Below, piece after piece: positions 11,336 through 22,045 of a stretch of DNA of 64,000 nt (positions are counted from its first letter, which is position 1; each line of letters begins with the position of its first letter). A model generated the notes under the pieces. It was not told where the DNA came from, searched no databases, and saw only the letters and a list, made by a program, of their open reading frames with translations. A program made the position numbers and the translations under genes. Origin of the DNA: Parvibaculum sp. (GTDB lineage Bacteria; Pseudomonadota; Alphaproteobacteria; Parvibaculales; Parvibaculaceae); assembly GCF_019635935.1 (NCBI RefSeq), contig NZ_JAHBYN010000001.1:434001-498000 (forward strand), read 5' to 3'.

Positions 11336-11353
11336 ATTCGATTTTTTTCGAAT
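11336..11353. promoter_or_regulatory. Inverted repeat upstream of bfr, candidate operator
   Basis: Perfect 6-bp inverted repeat ATTCGA-N6-TCGAAT with a T6 spacer, 63 bp before the bfr ATG and at a suitable distance for a promoter-overlapping operator. It does not match the rhizobial Irr box (ICE) consensus. Regulator identity is open. Confidence 0.35.
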
Positions 11354-11416
11354 TGCGTTTGACGTCGCGCGCACGCGGGACGACCATGACGCATTCCGAG
11401 TCACAAGGAGCGGCAC

Positions 11417-11899
11417 ATGCGCGGCGACGCCAAGGTCATCGAATATCTCAACAAGGCCCTGAGGCTCGAACTGACGGCCATCAATCAGTATTTCCTGCAT
11501 GCGCGCATGTTCAGGAACTGGGGCTTCACGCGGCTCGGCGAGATCGAATACCGCGAATCGATCGACGAGATGAAGCATGCCGACAAGCTGATCGAGCGCA
11601 TCCTGTTCCTTGAGGGCCTGCCGAACCTGCAGGACCTCGACAAGCTCTTGATCGGCGAGAATGTCGTCGAGTGCATGGAATGCGACCTGAAGCTCGAATA
11701 TGCCGGCCACGCCTTTTACAAGGAGGCCGTCGCCCATTGCGAGCAGGCGCGCGACTATGTCAGTCGCGAAATCTTCGAGGACATTCTGGAGGACGAGGAA
11801 GAACATATCGACTTCCTCGAAACGCAGCTTGAACTGGTGAAGAAGGTCGGGCTGGAGAATTACCTGCAATCGCAGATGGGCGACGGGGGCGCGAGCTAG
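11417..11899 (+). CDS. bfr: Bacterioferritin
   Basis: 160-residue 24-mer ferritin with haem b that oxidises Fe(II) and stores it as mineral. Met 52, the axial haem ligand, is present in [19 protein letters not shown], together with ferroxidase ligands Glu 18, Glu 51, His 54 and the C-terminal [11 protein letters not shown] (Glu/His of helix D). An AAGGAG ribosome site precedes the ATG. Its stop codon TAG shares the palindrome CTAG with the stop of the convergent protease gene, so the two genes meet without any spacer. Confidence 0.97.
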   Translation: MRGDAKVIEYLNKALRLELTAINQYFLHARMFRNWGFTRLGEIEYRESIDEMKHADKLIERILFLEGLPNLQDLDKLLIGENVVECMECDLKLEYAGHAFYKEAVAHCEQARDYVSREIFEDILEDEEEHIDFLETQLELVKKVGLENYLQSQMGDGGAS

Positions 11900-13353
11900 C
11901 CGCCGACCGTCGCCTGAAATGTGCGGTCGCCGCGCTTGATCGAGAAATCCCATTGCGCGCGCGGCGTCGCCGTGACGCGGACGAGATCGCGCACGGTGGC
12001 GATCTTGGTGCCCGCGACTTCGACAATGATGTCGCCGCGCTGAAGCTGCATGCGCCCCGCCGGCGACCCGAAGCCGACATTGGTGACGACGACACCGCGC
12101 GACGCCATCGCGTCGAGCCCCAGCCTGTCGGCAACGGCCGGCGAAAGATTGGCGACCGTCGCGCCGGCAAAGGGATTGCGCCCGTCGATTTCGGTTTCCT
12201 CGGCCGCCGGTTCCTCGGGCGGCGCTATCAATGCGACACGCGCCTCGCCCGTCCGCCCGTCGCGCAGATAGCCAATGCGCGCCTCGCCGCCGAGACCCTT
12301 GGTCGCGAGGCGGTAGCGCACCGCTTGCGGATCCTCGACATCGAAACCGTCGATCGAGCGGATGACGTCGCCGACGCGCAAGCCCGCCTTGTCGGCGGGC
12401 CCGCCCGGATGCACGTCGCGCACGATGCCGCCGCCCGGCCGGTCGAGCCCGAGCGATTGCGCGAGATCGTTGTCGACGGCCTGCAATTGCGCGCCGAACC
12501 ACGGCCGTTTGACATGGCCGCCGTCGCGCGCCGAGGCGACGACGCTCTCGACCATGTTGGAGGGGATCGCAAAGCCGATGCCGATGCTGCCGCCGGACTG
12601 CGAATAGATGGCGCTGTTGATGCCGACAAGACCGCCATCCATGGTGACCAGCGCGCCGCCCGAATTGCCGGGATTGATCGCCGCGTCCGTCTGGATGAAG
12701 AACTGGTAGTCCGAAACGCCGACATGGGTGCGCGCCAGCGCCGAGACGATGCCCGACGTCACCGTCTGACCGACGCCGAACGGGTTGCCGATCGCAAGCA
12801 CGAGGTCGCCGACTTCGATGCTGTCGGAGTTCTTGAAGGTGAGATGCGGCAGCTTGCCGGCGCCGGCCTCGATCTTCAGCACCGCAAGGTCGGTGCGCTC
12901 GTCGGCCAGCACCAGTTGCGCGTCGAATTCGCGCCGGTCGGACAGCGCCACCGTGAACTGCTGCCCGCCCTTGATGACATGATGATTGGTGACGATGAGG
13001 CCGGAGGGATCGACGATGACGCCCGAGCCGAGCGACTGCTGCACACGCTCGCGCGGCATGCCGAAGCTGAAGCGGTTGCCGAAGAACTGCTGGAAGAAGG
13101 GATCGTTGGCGAAGGGCGAGCGGGCCTGCTCCTGCACGACGCGCTTGGAATAGACATTGACGACGGCGGGCGCGACGCGCTTGACGACCGGCGCATAGGA
13201 AAGCTGCACCTCGCCGAGACTGCCGGGCACCTGCCGCTCCTGCGCGGCGGCGCCCGACGACAGGAAGACCAGCGAAGCCGTGAGTACAATTGCGGCCAGC
13301 GCCATCGACAACGCCCCGGCCCAGGAAGACTCGGACAACATCTCAACCACCAT
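11896..13353 (-). CDS. degP: Do-family periplasmic serine protease/chaperone (DegP-like)
   Basis: 485 residues. An N-terminal hydrophobic signal or anchor ([15 protein letters not shown]) is followed by a trypsin-like domain with the triad His 123 (NHHVIKGG), Asp about 154 (ERTDLAVLK) and Ser about 231 ([10 protein letters not shown]), then two PDZ domains (about 290-370 and 395-480). Role: envelope protein quality control. The start is uncertain: a second ATG lies four codons downstream (MLSESS) and neither has a strong ribosome site. It sits directly downstream of the rplQ terminator, so it probably has its own promoter in the 13354-13480 interval. Confidence 0.92.
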   Translation of the reverse strand: MVVEMLSESSWAGALSMALAAIVLTASLVFLSSGAAAQERQVPGSLGEVQLSYAPVVKRVAPAVVNVYSKRVVQEQARSPFANDPFFQQFFGNRFSFGMPRERVQQSLGSGVIVDPSGLIVTNHHVIKGGQQFTVALSDRREFDAQLVLADERTDLAVLKIEAGAGKLPHLTFKNSDSIEVGDLVLAIGNPFGVGQTVTSGIVSALARTHVGVSDYQFFIQTDAAINPGNSGGALVTMDGGLVGINSAIYSQSGGSIGIGFAIPSNMVESVVASARDGGHVKRPWFGAQLQAVDNDLAQSLGLDRPGGGIVRDVHPGGPADKAGLRVGDVIRSIDGFDVEDPQAVRYRLATKGLGGEARIGYLRDGRTGEARVALIAPPEEPAAEETEIDGRNPFAGATVANLSPAVADRLGLDAMASRGVVVTNVGFGSPAGRMQLQRGDIIVEVAGTKIATVRDLVRVTATPRAQWDFSIKRGDRTFQATVGG

Positions 13354-13482
13354 GACCCGCGCCCTGATACAAGGACGGGCTAATCGACCCCACGCCCGGA
13401 CACCACCCCGCCGCCGGCAAAATTCTGTGGCCTGACGGCGGCGCTGACAAGACCGAAATGACCGGAAACGGGACGGCAAACG

Positions 13483-13515
13483 AAAAGGGCAGCGCCGGAG
13501 ACCGGGGCTGCCCTT
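13483..13515 (-). terminator. Intrinsic terminator after rplQ
   Basis: GC-rich stem with 14-nt arms (AAGGGCAGC.CCGG and its complement, one mismatch), a 3-nt loop, then TTTT on the minus strand, 23 bp past the rplQ stop. It closes the long ribosomal-protein locus before degP. Confidence 0.85.
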
Positions 13516-13537
13516 CAAATCGTCGGCGGAAAGCCGC

Positions 13538-13957
13538 TCAGGCGGCGTCTTCGTCCGCCTCGACCAGCACCGGGCCGGAATCCTGGCCCTTGGCGCTCTC
13601 GTCGCGGTCGACGAACTCGATGACGGCCATCGGCGCGCTGTCGCCATGCCGGAAGCCGGCCTTGAGGACGCGGATATAGCCGCCGGCGCGTTCCTGGTAG
13701 CGGGGGCCGAGCACGTCGAACAGCTTCGCCGCCCAGACCTTGTCCGGCAGCGCCGCATAGGCCTGACGGCGCGCATGCAGGTCGCCGCGCTTGCCCAGCG
13801 TCACCAGCTTTTCGACATAGGGACGAAGCTCCTTGGCCTTGGGCAGCGTCGTGACGATCTGCTCATGCTTGATGAGCGCGACCGCCATGTTCGCCAGCAT
13901 GGCCTTGCGGTGGCTTGCCGTCCTGTTGAGCTTGCGGCCGGAATTACCGTGACGCAT
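13538..13957 (-). CDS. rplQ: 50S ribosomal protein L17
   Basis: 139-residue large-subunit protein at the peptide exit region. It begins [20 protein letters not shown], the universal L17 start, with [20 protein letters not shown] after it. The C-terminal acidic tail (about residues 118-139) is longer than in E. coli L17 (127 residues), as in other alphaproteobacteria. Last gene of the rpsM-rpsK-rpoA-rplQ set, followed by an intrinsic terminator. Confidence 0.97.
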   Translation of the reverse strand: MRHGNSGRKLNRTASHRKAMLANMAVALIKHEQIVTTLPKAKELRPYVEKLVTLGKRGDLHARRQAYAALPDKVWAAKLFDVLGPRYQERAGGYIRVLKAGFRHGDSAPMAVIEFVDRDESAKGQDSGPVLVEADEDAA

Positions 13958-14012
13958 GTGCCCTTCTCCTCGTTACCTGCGGCGTCTCCGGGACGCGGCG
14001 TTTCTTTAAAAC

Positions 14013-15029
14013 TCAGTACTGGTCTTCGTAGCGCTTGGCCAGCTCTTCGATATTCTCCGGCGGCCAGTTCGGCACTTCCATGCCGAGATGGAGCCCCATC
14101 TGCGCCAGCACTTCCTTGATCTCGTTCAGCGACTTGCGGCCGAAGTTCGGCGTGCGGAGCATCTCGCCTTCCGTCTTCTGGATCAGGTCGCCGATATAGA
14201 CGATGTTGTCGTTCTTCAGGCAGTTGGCCGAGCGCACCGAAAGCTCGAGCTCGTCCACCTTCTTCAGAAGCGCCGCGTTGAATTCGAGTTCGGGGCGGCT
14301 CTCCTCGACATGCTTCTGCTCCGGCTCGTCGAAATTGACGAAGGTCTGGAGCTGGTCCTGCAGGATGCGCGCGGCATAGGCGACCGCATCGTCCGGCGTG
14401 ATCGCGCCGTTGGTCTCGATCTGCATGGTCAGCTTGTCGTAATCGAGAATCTGGCCTTCGCGCGTGTTTTCCACCTTGTAGGAAACGCGGCGCACCGGGC
14501 TGTAGAGACTGTCGACCGGGATCAGGCCGATCGGCGCATCTTCCGGACGGTTGCGATCCGACGCGACATAGCCCTTGCCGAGCGCGACCGTGAATTCCAT
14601 GCGGATTTCGGCGCCCTCGTCGAGCGTGCAGAGCACGAGGTCGGGATTGAGCACTTCGATGTCGGCACCGGCCACGATGTCGCTGGCGGTGACGACGCCC
14701 GGGCCCTTCTTCGACAGCGACATGCGCTTGGGGCCTTCGGCATGAAGGCGCAGCGCAAGCTGCTTGATATTGAGGACGATGTCGGTCACGTCTTCGCGCA
14801 CGCCGGCGATCGACGAGAACTCATGCAGCACGCCGTCGATCTGGACGGCGGTGACGGCCGCGCCCTGCAGCGACGACATCAGCACACGACGCAGCGAATT
14901 GCCGAGCGTCAGGCCAAAGCCGCGCTCCAGCGGCTCGGCAACGACGGTCGCGAAACGCTGCGCGTCGTGGCCCGGATTGATTTCGAGCTTGTTCGGTTTG
15001 ATAAGCTCTTCCCAGTTTTTCTGGATCAC
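14013..15029 (-). CDS. rpoA: RNA polymerase alpha subunit
   Basis: 338 residues. The N-terminal assembly domain (about 1-235) includes [19 protein letters not shown], which makes the alpha dimer and binds beta. The C-terminal DNA/activator-binding domain (about 255-325) carries [14 protein letters not shown] and the helix-hairpin-helix [16 protein letters not shown]. The start is a GTG (MIQKNWEEL) preceded by ACGAGG at 10 bp; an in-frame ATG 30 codons upstream lacks family similarity. Operon partner of S13, S11 and L17; rpsD, which lies between rpsK and rpoA in E. coli, is absent here. Confidence 0.98.
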   Translation of the reverse strand: MIQKNWEELIKPNKLEINPGHDAQRFATVVAEPLERGFGLTLGNSLRRVLMSSLQGAAVTAVQIDGVLHEFSSIAGVREDVTDIVLNIKQLALRLHAEGPKRMSLSKKGPGVVTASDIVAGADIEVLNPDLVLCTLDEGAEIRMEFTVALGKGYVASDRNRPEDAPIGLIPVDSLYSPVRRVSYKVENTREGQILDYDKLTMQIETNGAITPDDAVAYAARILQDQLQTFVNFDEPEQKHVEESRPELEFNAALLKKVDELELSVRSANCLKNDNIVYIGDLIQKTEGEMLRTPNFGRKSLNEIKEVLAQMGLHLGMEVPNWPPENIEELAKRYEDQY

Positions 15030-15180
15030 GTTGATAACCTCGTGTCGTTTGCGGCGCGTCTTGCGGGCGCCGGGCGGGAGACATCCGCCACCTGATCTCT
15101 TTAACGTCCACCCCACCATTCAATCGTGCGAGCGGACGTGGCCGGCAAAGACCCCGGAGGGCAGCCGGCCGGATACCGGT

Positions 15181-15570
15181 CTAGACGCGACGCCGCTTGG
15201 GCGGGCGGCAGCCATTGTGCGGGATCGGCGTCACGTCGCGGATGGTGGTGACGGTGAAACCGACCGATTGCAGCGCGCGAAGCGCCGACTCGCGGCCCGA
15301 ACCCGGACCGCAAACCTCGACTTCGAGGGTGCGCATGCCGTGTTCCATGGCCTTCTTGCCCGCATCTTCCGCGGCCATCTGCGCGGCGAAGGGCGTCGAC
15401 TTGCGGCTGCCCTTGAACCCCATCATCCCGGCGGACGACCAGGCAATCGCATTGCCCTGCGCATCCGCGATGGTGATCATGGTGTTGTTGAACGTCGAAT
15501 TCACATGGGCGACGCCCGATGAGATATTCTTCCGTTCCTTGCGCTTGATGCGCGTCTTTTCCTTCGCCAT
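15181..15570 (-). CDS. rpsK: 30S ribosomal protein S11
   Basis: 129-residue platform protein of the small subunit. Signature stretches are [32 protein letters not shown] helix residues (here [15 protein letters not shown]) and the basic C terminus [11 protein letters not shown]. It follows rpsM after 69 bp and precedes rpoA by 151 bp, an interval in which I see no gene. Confidence 0.98.
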   Translation of the reverse strand: MAKEKTRIKRKERKNISSGVAHVNSTFNNTMITIADAQGNAIAWSSAGMMGFKGSRKSTPFAAQMAAEDAGKKAMEHGMRTLEVEVCGPGSGRESALRALQSVGFTVTTIRDVTPIPHNGCRPPKRRRV

Positions 15571-15639
15571 TCGTCCTGAACCTTCGTGTCACGCGGGAGC
15601 CGCAAGAAAAGCGCCCCGGCTTTCAATTTCCGAGCGCTG

Positions 15640-16008
<369 letters not shown>

Positions 16009-16073
16009 TTGTCTCTCCTGAACTTCGGGAATCGCTTAAGACGGCACTTGCGTGAAATCCCGGCTGGGATCGC

Positions 16074-16104
16074 CCGAAAACCGCGGAATTCCGCCATTTT
16101 TCGG
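16074..16104 (-). promoter_or_regulatory. Hairpin in rpsM leader
   Basis: On the minus strand CCGAAAA...TTTTCGG encloses a GCGGAATTCCGC palindrome, giving a long two-part stem within the predicted rpsM 5' UTR. Candidate site for autoregulation or attenuation of the rpsM-rplQ operon. No T-run follows, so not a plain terminator. Confidence 0.5.
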
Positions 16105-16148
16105 CCCAAACCGTAATTTGCCCTGAAAGTACCGCCGCGAAGGCCGGG

Positions 16149-16176
16149 ATTATAGAATTTACTTCTTCCCAGTCAA
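16149..16176 (-). promoter_or_regulatory. Sigma70-type promoter for rpsM-rpsK-rpoA-rplQ
   Basis: TTGACT (minus strand, 16176-16171), 16-nt spacer, TATAAT (16154-16149). It overlaps the last codons of adk and would start RNA near 16142. This is a near-consensus housekeeping promoter, placed so that the alpha operon can be transcribed independently of the spc genes. Confidence 0.75.
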
Positions 16177-16776
16177 CCGCTTAAGCCAGTTCCCCTTCTT
16201 GTTTGAAAGCCCGAGGACCGCCTCGATCTGGCGGGTTACCTCATCCATATCCTTCATGCCATCCACGGACCTGAGCGTGCCCTTGCCCTTGTAATAGGCA
16301 ACGAGCGGCGCCGTCTGCTCGTGGTAGACCTTGAGGCGCTTTGCCAGCGCCTCCGCATTGTCGTCGGCGCGCGGGCCGCCCACGGTTTCGGCCGCGCGGG
16401 TCTCGATCCGCTGCAGCAGGATGCCGTCATCGACCTCAAGCTCGACCACGGCGTCGAGCTTCGCACCCCGGCCCTCCAGCATCGCGTCGAGCGCTTCGGC
16501 CTGGGGGACATTGCGCGGGAAGCCGTCCAGAATGTAGCCCTTGGCCGCATCCGGCTGGGAGATCCGCTCCGCGATGATGCCGACGACAATCTCGTTCGGC
16601 ACCAGATCGCCCCGCGCCATGATCGTCTCAGCCTGCTTGCCGATGTCGGAACCGGCAGCAACCGCCGCGCGCAGCATGTCGCCGGTCGAAAGCTGGATGA
16701 AGCCGTATTTGTCTTCCAGACGCTTCGCCTGCGTGCCTTTGCCGGCACCGGGCGGTCCGAGCAGGATCAGCCTCAT
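16159..16776 (-). CDS. adk: Adenylate kinase (short-LID type)
   Basis: 205 residues; catalyses ATP + AMP to 2 ADP. P-loop [10 protein letters not shown] is at residues 7-16, the AMP-site segment [17 protein letters not shown] follows, and [14 protein letters not shown] is the conserved centre. The LID insert is reduced to [17 protein letters not shown], so this is the short form without a zinc finger. The last 15 residues are Lys-rich. The ATG overlaps the secY stop by 4 bp, and the 3' end contains the promoter for the next operon. Confidence 0.97.
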   Translation of the reverse strand: MRLILLGPPGAGKGTQAKRLEDKYGFIQLSTGDMLRAAVAAGSDIGKQAETIMARGDLVPNEIVVGIIAERISQPDAAKGYILDGFPRNVPQAEALDAMLEGRGAKLDAVVELEVDDGILLQRIETRAAETVGGPRADDNAEALAKRLKVYHEQTAPLVAYYKGKGTLRSVDGMKDMDEVTRQIEAVLGLSNKKGNWLKRLTGKK

Positions 16777-18104
16777 CGTTTGCCCCCGCGCAGCTTCGAC
16801 TTCTTGATGAGGCCTTCATACTGATGCGCCAGCAAGTGGCTCTGAACCTGCGAGACGGTGTCCATCGTCACACTGACGACAATGAGCAACGATGTGCCAC
16901 CGAAGTAGAAGGGCACGCTGTATTGCGAAATCAGCAGTTCCGGCAGCAGGCAGACGATGGCGAGATAAAGCGCGCCCACGGTCGTGAGCCGCGTCAACAC
17001 GAAGTCGATATATTCCGCCGTGCGCTGGCCGGGCCGGATGCCGGGAATGAACCCGCCATACTTCTTCAGGTTGTCGGCCGTGTCGGCCGGATTGAAGACG
17101 ATGGCGGTATAGAAAAACGCGAAGAAAATGATGCCACCGGCATAGAGCGCCATGTAGAGCGGCTGCCCGTGGCCGAGCATGGCCGTCATCGTGTTAAGCC
17201 AGTCCGGGCCCTCGCCCGAACTGAAATTGACAATGGTCATCGGCAGCAGCAACAGCGACGAGGCGAAGATCGGCGGAATGACGCCCGCCGTATTGAGCTT
17301 CAGCGGCAGATGCGAACTGTCGCCGCCATAGAGCTTGTTGCCGACCTGACGCTTCGGATATTGCACCAGCAGCCGACGCTGCGCCCGCTCGACGAAGACG
17401 ATGATCATAATGACGACGACGACCATCACCGCGAGGAAGAGGATGATGATTGTCGACAGCGCGCCCTGACGGCCGAGTTCCAGCGTGCCGGCCAATGCGC
17501 GCGGCAGCTCGGCGACGATGCCCGAGAAAATGATCAGCGAAATGCCGTTGCCGACACCGCGTGCGGTGATCTGCTCGCCAAGCCACATCAGGAAAATCGT
17601 GCCGCCGACCAGCGTGATGACTGTTGTCATGCGGAAGAAGGCGCCCGGATCGATAACGACGCTCTGCGCGCCTTCGAGGCCGACCGCGATGCCGTAGCCC
17701 TGAAGCGCCGCGAGAATGACCGTGCCGTAGCGCGTGTACTGGTTGATCTGCTTGCGGCCCTGCTCGCCTTCCTTCTTGAGCTGGGCGAGATGCGGCGACA
17801 CCGTCGTCATCAACTGCATGATGATGGACGAGGAGATGTAGGGCATGATCGCCAGCGCGAAAATGGCCATGCGGCCGACGGCGCCGCCCGCGAACATGTC
17901 GAATACGCCGAGAAGACCGCCCTGCTGCTGCTGGAACACCTGCGCCAGCGCCTGGGGGTCGATGCCCGGAAGCGGCACATAGGTGCCGAGACGATAGACG
18001 ATCAGCACACCCAGCGTGAACCAGATGCGCTTTTTCAGCTCGGTCGCTTTCGCGAAGGCGGCGAAGTTCAGATTTGCCGCGAGCTGTTCAGCCGCTGATG
18101 CCAT
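16773..18104 (-). CDS. secY: Protein translocase subunit SecY
   Basis: 443-residue channel of the Sec translocon with ten membrane helices. Landmarks: [14 protein letters not shown] near helix 1, the plug region [21 protein letters not shown], and the cytoplasmic loop [20 protein letters not shown]. Partner SecE is encoded 27 kb upstream in the same locus. Typical place at the end of the spc gene set, 71 bp after rplO and overlapping adk. Confidence 0.98.
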   Translation of the reverse strand: MASAAEQLAANLNFAAFAKATELKKRIWFTLGVLIVYRLGTYVPLPGIDPQALAQVFQQQQGGLLGVFDMFAGGAVGRMAIFALAIMPYISSSIIMQLMTTVSPHLAQLKKEGEQGRKQINQYTRYGTVILAALQGYGIAVGLEGAQSVVIDPGAFFRMTTVITLVGGTIFLMWLGEQITARGVGNGISLIIFSGIVAELPRALAGTLELGRQGALSTIIILFLAVMVVVVIMIIVFVERAQRRLLVQYPKRQVGNKLYGGDSSHLPLKLNTAGVIPPIFASSLLLLPMTIVNFSSGEGPDWLNTMTAMLGHGQPLYMALYAGGIIFFAFFYTAIVFNPADTADNLKKYGGFIPGIRPGQRTAEYIDFVLTRLTTVGALYLAIVCLLPELLISQYSVPFYFGGTSLLIVVSVTMDTVSQVQSHLLAHQYEGLIKKSKLRGGKR

Positions 18105-18175
18105 TACATCTCACCTTGTGCACACCGTATCCGCGTGCGCGCATGTTTCAGAGAGTGCCCGCTCCCGAGACCGAA

Positions 18176-18655
18176 TTATTCGGCGGCAACCTTTGCAGGC
18201 GCGGTCACCTTCACCGACCCGCCCGCCTTTTCCACCGCCGCCACCGCGCTCGCGGAAGCACCGGCCACTTCGAAATTCAGCTTCGCCTTGATTTCGCCTT
18301 TGGCGAGCAGGCGAACGCCGTCCTTCGCGCGCCGGATGACGCCGGCTGCAACCAGCGCCGCCGCATCGACCGTCGCACCCTTGTCGAGCTTGCCGGCATC
18401 CACCGCAACCTGCACACGGCCGAGATTGACCGCGTTGTAGTCGAGGCGGAACAGGTTTTTGAAGCCGCGCTTCGGCAGGCGCATGTGGATCGGCATCTGG
18501 CCGCCCTCATAGCCCTTGATGGCAACGCCGGTGCGGGACTTCTGGCCCTTCACGCCGCGTCCGCCGGTCTTGCCCTTGCCCGAGCCGATACCGCGGCCGA
18601 CGCGGATGCGCGACTTGCGGGCGCCTTCGTTGTCGGAAATTTCATTCAGTTTCAT
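18176..18655 (-). CDS. rplO: 50S ribosomal protein L15
   Basis: 159-residue protein that stabilises domain II of 23S rRNA. It begins [22 protein letters not shown], then [18 protein letters not shown], the Gly/Lys-rich extended loop of L15. The last 12 residues are an Ala/Lys-rich tail. Set between rpmD (18 bp) and secY. Confidence 0.97.
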   Translation of the reverse strand: MKLNEISDNEGARKSRIRVGRGIGSGKGKTGGRGVKGQKSRTGVAIKGYEGGQMPIHMRLPKRGFKNLFRLDYNAVNLGRVQVAVDAGKLDKGATVDAAALVAAGVIRRAKDGVRLLAKGEIKAKLNFEVAGASASAVAAVEKAGGSVKVTAPAKVAAE

Positions 18656-18673
18656 CGAATTGCCTCGCGAGCC

Positions 18674-18877
18674 TTAAACTTCGTCCACGACGCGGACGAG
18701 ATGGGCCACCTTGTTGATCATGCCGCGCACGGCCGGCGTATCCTGAAGCGTCCGCGTGCGGCGCATCTTGTTGAGGCCGAGCCCGATCAGCGTTTCGCGC
18801 TGCGACGGTTCGCGCCGGAGCGGGCTGCCGATCTGCTGCACGGTCACTGTCTTGCTGTCTGTCTTCTTCGCTGACAT
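18674..18877 (-). CDS. rpmD: 50S ribosomal protein L30
   Basis: 67-residue small protein with the L30 core [23 protein letters not shown] and the C-terminal [16 protein letters not shown]. Slightly longer than the E. coli form because of a Lys-rich N terminus (MSAKKTDSK). Fits between rpsE and rplO as in all spc operons. Confidence 0.96.
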   Translation of the reverse strand: MSAKKTDSKTVTVQQIGSPLRREPSQRETLIGLGLNKMRRTRTLQDTPAVRGMINKVAHLVRVVDEV

Positions 18878-18900
18878 CGCTCGCTTCCTCTTCTCAAGCC

Positions 18901-19455
18901 TTACTCGGCGGTCGCTTCGGCGGCGGCATCCGAACGGCGGCCGACGATCTCGCTGACCTTCTTGCCGCGGCGCGTCGCAACCATGCGCGGGCTCTGCTCG
19001 TTCTTCAGCGCATCGAAGGTCGCGCGCACCATGTTGTAGGGGTTCGTCGAACCGAGCGACTTCGCAACCACGTCCTGGACGCCGAGCGTCTCGAACACGG
19101 CGCGCATCGGGCCGCCGGCGATTATGCCGGTACCGGGAGGCGCCGCGCGCAGAACGACGCGGCCCGCGCCATGGCGGCCGTCGACATCGTGATGCAGCGT
19201 CCGGCCTTCGCGCAGCGGCACGCGGATCATCGCGCGCTTCGCGGCTTCCGTCGCCTTGCGGATCGCTTCCGGCACTTCACGTGCCTTGCCGTGACCGAAG
19301 CCGACGCGGCCCTTCTGGTCGCCCACGACGACGAGCGCGGCAAAGCCGAAACGCCGGCCGCCCTTCACCACCTTGGCGACGCGATTGATGTGGACCAGCT
19401 TGTCCACAAACTCGCTGTCGCGCTCTTCGCGGTCCCTGTTATCCTTACGTGCCAC
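18901..19455 (-). CDS. rpsE: 30S ribosomal protein S5
   Basis: 184-residue accuracy-related small-subunit protein. [20 protein letters not shown] is the double-stranded-RNA-binding motif, and [19 protein letters not shown] the C-terminal domain. The start codon is GTG. The acidic 'DAAAEATAE' tail is an extension past the E. coli end. The VKGGRRF loop, where spectinomycin resistance changes arise in other species, looks unaltered. Confidence 0.97.
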   Translation of the reverse strand: MARKDNRDREERDSEFVDKLVHINRVAKVVKGGRRFGFAALVVVGDQKGRVGFGHGKAREVPEAIRKATEAAKRAMIRVPLREGRTLHHDVDGRHGAGRVVLRAAPPGTGIIAGGPMRAVFETLGVQDVVAKSLGSTNPYNMVRATFDALKNEQSPRMVATRRGKKVSEIVGRRSDAAAEATAE

Positions 19456-19467
19456 AGCCTGAATCCT

Positions 19468-19824
19468 TTAGAAGTTGAGACCGCCTTCGCGGGCGCCCTC
19501 TGCGAGCGCCTTGACGCGCCCATGATAGATGTAGCCGCCACGATCGAAGACAACATCGGTGATGCCCGCTTCTTTCGCACGCGCGGCGACGAGCTTGCCT
19601 ACTTCGCCGGCCGACGCCGTGTCGGCACCGGCCTTCTTGCCGAACTTTTCGTCGAGCGTCGAAGCGGCGGCCAGCGTGACCCCGCGCCGGTCGTCGATGA
19701 CCTGCGCATAGATATGCTTCGACGAACGGAACACCGACAGCCGCGGACGCTCTGTCGCGACCCTTGCGAGCTTGCTGCGATTGCGCATCGCACGGCGTTG
19801 GGACGTATTTTTCAATTTGCTCAT
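19468..19824 (-). CDS. rplR: 50S ribosomal protein L18
   Basis: 118-residue 5S rRNA-binding protein: [20 protein letters not shown] and the C-terminal [23 protein letters not shown] (family hallmark). Start choice: the ATG giving MSKLKN is used; an ATG three codons earlier (MRAMSK) would leave only 5 bp after rplF and cannot be ruled out. Confidence 0.96.
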   Translation of the reverse strand: MSKLKNTSQRRAMRNRSKLARVATERPRLSVFRSSKHIYAQVIDDRRGVTLAAASTLDEKFGKKAGADTASAGEVGKLVAARAKEAGITDVVFDRGGYIYHGRVKALAEGAREGGLNF

Positions 19825-19837
19825 GGCGCGCATCCGC

Positions 19838-20371
19838 TCACTTCTTCTTGCCTTCCTTGCGGAAGATATATTCGCCGGCGTACTTCACGCCCTTGCCCTT
19901 GTAGGGTTCCGGCCCGCGATAGCCGCGGATTTCCGCCGCAACCTGACCGACCTTCTGCTTGTCGATGCCGCTGACCGTGATCTCGGTCGGCTTGGCGCAT
20001 TTGATGTCGATGCCGGCCGGGATCGGATAGAGCACGTCGTGGCTGAAGCCCAGATTGAGCTGCAGGTTCTTGCCCTGGATCGCGGCACGATAGCCGACGC
20101 CGTTGATCTCCAGCGTCTTCGAAAATCCGTCCGTCACGCCGATGATGAGGTTTTCGACCAGCGTGCGCGAAAGGCCCCACATCGCGCGGGCGCGCTGCGA
20201 GTCATCACGGGGGCGCACCGTCAATCCCGGCTCGCCCTGCTCGATCGTTACGTCATCCACCAGCGTGAGCTTCAACTCACCCTTCGGACCCTTCACGGCC
20301 ACTTCCTGGCCGTTCAGCGTCACCGTCACCCCTTTGGGGATTCCGACGGGGTACTTACCAATTCGCGACAT
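19838..20371 (-). CDS. rplF: 50S ribosomal protein L6
   Basis: 177 residues with the expected duplicated beta-alpha fold. N terminus [19 protein letters not shown] and C-terminal [20 protein letters not shown] (L6 signature). It lies near the GTPase-associated centre. 47 bp after rpsH, and 14 bp before the chosen rplR start. Confidence 0.97.
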   Translation of the reverse strand: MSRIGKYPVGIPKGVTVTLNGQEVAVKGPKGELKLTLVDDVTIEQGEPGLTVRPRDDSQRARAMWGLSRTLVENLIIGVTDGFSKTLEINGVGYRAAIQGKNLQLNLGFSHDVLYPIPAGIDIKCAKPTEITVSGIDKQKVGQVAAEIRGYRGPEPYKGKGVKYAGEYIFRKEGKKK

Positions 20372-20418
20372 GGTCTCTGTTTCCTGTCGTCTGCATTCGC
20401 CGATTGCCGCCCACGCCT

Positions 20419-20817
20419 CTAGAAGACGCGGCAGAGCACCTCGCCACCCACATTCTGCTCCCGCGCCGCGTTGTCGGACATGATGCCCTTCGGCGTCGAG
20501 AGGATCGAAATGCCGAGGCCGTTATGCACCGTCGGCATCGTCTTCACCGAGGAGTACACACGCCGGCCCGGCGTCGAAACGCGTTCGATCATCTGAATGA
20601 CCGGCGCGCCTTCGTTGTATTTCAGCTCAATCTCGAAGTCGCTCTTGCCGCCCGGATATTCGACGCGCGCATAGCCACGGATAAAGCCTTCGTCGGCGAG
20701 CACATCCAGCACCCAGCCGCGAAGCTTCGAGGCCGGCGTCACCACTTTGCTCTTGCCGCGAAGCTGAGCATTGCGGATGCGTGTGATCATATCGCCAAGA
20801 GGATCGGTCATCGTCAT
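20419..20817 (-). CDS. rpsH: 30S ribosomal protein S8
   Basis: 132-residue central-domain 16S rRNA-binding protein. [18 protein letters not shown] starts the protein, and [22 protein letters not shown] ends it (abbreviated; the STPKGIMS motif is diagnostic). GGAG lies 9 bp before the first ATG (MTMTDP), favouring it over the ATG two codons later. In enterobacteria S8 represses the spc operon by binding near rplE; no such site was searched for here. Confidence 0.97.
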   Translation of the reverse strand: MTMTDPLGDMITRIRNAQLRGKSKVVTPASKLRGWVLDVLADEGFIRGYARVEYPGGKSDFEIELKYNEGAPVIQMIERVSTPGRRVYSSVKTMPTVHNGLGISILSTPKGIMSDNAAREQNVGGEVLCRVF

Positions 20818-20828
20818 TCGCGTCTCTC

Positions 20829-21134
20829 CTACCAGCTCGACTTCACCATGCCGGGAATCTGCCCTTTGGACGCGAGGTCCCGGAGGGCGATACGCGACAT
20901 GCGCAGCTTGCGGTAATAGGCCTTGCTGCGGCCCGTGATTTCGCAGCGGTTGTGAATACGTGTCTTGGACGAATTGCGCGGCAACTCGGCGAGCTTCAGC
21001 TGCGCCTGGAACCGGTCCTCCATCGACAGACTTTCGTCCAGCGTGGCGGCCTTCAGCTTCGCCCGCTTGGCGGCATACTGAGCCACCAGCTTGCGCCGCT
21101 TCTGATCCCGATTTATGGCGCTCTTCTTAGCCAT
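20829..21134 (-). CDS. rpsN: 30S ribosomal protein S14 (zinc-independent form)
   Basis: 101 residues, the long form without the CxxC...CxxC zinc ribbon found in Gram-positive S14. [20 protein letters not shown] and the C terminus [12 protein letters not shown] are diagnostic. It lies 43 bp after rplE and 11 bp before rpsH. Confidence 0.97.
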   Translation of the reverse strand: MAKKSAINRDQKRRKLVAQYAAKRAKLKAATLDESLSMEDRFQAQLKLAELPRNSSKTRIHNRCEITGRSKAYYRKLRMSRIALRDLASKGQIPGMVKSSW

Positions 21135-21177
21135 TCAAACCTCCGTCGGGTTCGCCGTTCGCGAACCGCTCAAAAAC

Positions 21178-21735
21178 TTATTTCGTGAAGGGGAAGTTGA
21201 ACTTCCGAAGCAGCTCGCGCGCTTCGTCGTCCGTCTTCGCCGTCGTACACACGATGATGTCCATGCCCCAGACCTGATCGACCTTGTCGTAGTCGATTTC
21301 CGGGAACACGATGTGCTCCTTGAGGCCCATGGCGAAGTTGCCGCGGCCGTCGAAGCTCTTCGCGTTCAGGCCCCGGAAGTCGCGCACGCGCGGCAGCGCG
21401 ATCGTAACCAGCCGGTCGAGAAACTCGTACATGCGGTCCTTGCGCAGCGTGACCTTGATGCCGATCGGCATCTGCTCACGCAGCTTGAAGGTCGCGATCG
21501 ACGTCTTTGCCTTGGTGATGACCGGCTTCTGACCGGAAATCGCCTGCAGGTCCTCGAAGGCGCTCTTGATCTTCTTCGAATCCGCGACGGCCTCGCCCAC
21601 GCCCATGTTGAGCACGATCTTGTCGAGGCGCGGCACCTGAAGCATGTTCTTGTATTTGAAATGCTCCGTCAGCTCCGGACGAATGCTGTCCAGATACTGC
21701 GTCTTCAGCCGCGGGATGTATTGAGCTTCAGCCAT
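21178..21735 (-). CDS. rplE: 50S ribosomal protein L5
   Basis: 185-residue 5S rRNA-binding protein. Typical parts: [38 protein letters not shown] and [17 protein letters not shown]. Its ATG lies inside the end of rplX, overlapping it by 8 bp, so the two are translationally coupled. Confidence 0.98.
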   Translation of the reverse strand: MAEAQYIPRLKTQYLDSIRPELTEHFKYKNMLQVPRLDKIVLNMGVGEAVADSKKIKSAFEDLQAISGQKPVITKAKTSIATFKLREQMPIGIKVTLRKDRMYEFLDRLVTIALPRVRDFRGLNAKSFDGRGNFAMGLKEHIVFPEIDYDKVDQVWGMDIIVCTTAKTDDEARELLRKFNFPFTK

Positions 21736-22045
21736 CGATCGTCTCTCCCGACGCCTTGGCGAAACGGACCTTGCGGCCGTCGTCCAGCGTCTTGAAACCT
21801 ACTCGCGTCGGTTTGCCCGTCTTGGGATCCTGGATCGCCAGATTGGACAAATGCACCTTCGCCTCGCGCGTCACGATGCCGCCGGTCGTCGTCTGCGACG
21901 GCTTCTCGTGGCGCTTCACCATGTTGACACCCTGGACCAGCGCGCGTTCTTCCTTCGGGAAGACGGCGATCACGTCGCCCTTCTTGCCCTTGTCCTTGCC
22001 GGTCGTCACGACGACCTTGTCGCCCTTTTTAATCTTCGCGGCCAT
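21728..22045 (-). CDS. rplX: 50S ribosomal protein L24
   Basis: 105-residue assembly-initiating large-subunit protein with the KOW motif [20 protein letters not shown] and [14 protein letters not shown]. The start shares one base with the rplN stop (TGATG); longer in-frame extensions upstream run within rplN and are rejected. The 3' end overlaps rplE by 8 bp. Confidence 0.97.
   Translation of the reverse strand: MAAKIKKGDKVVVTTGKDKGKKGDVIAVFPKEERALVQGVNMVKRHEKPSQTTTGGIVTREAKVHLSNLAIQDPKTGKPTRVGFKTLDDGRKVRFAKASGETIDG

Noticed and set aside
16009..16158. Search for rpmJ (L36) between adk and rpsM
   Set aside because: No reading frame with the L36 cysteine pattern was found; the gap holds a promoter and leader instead.
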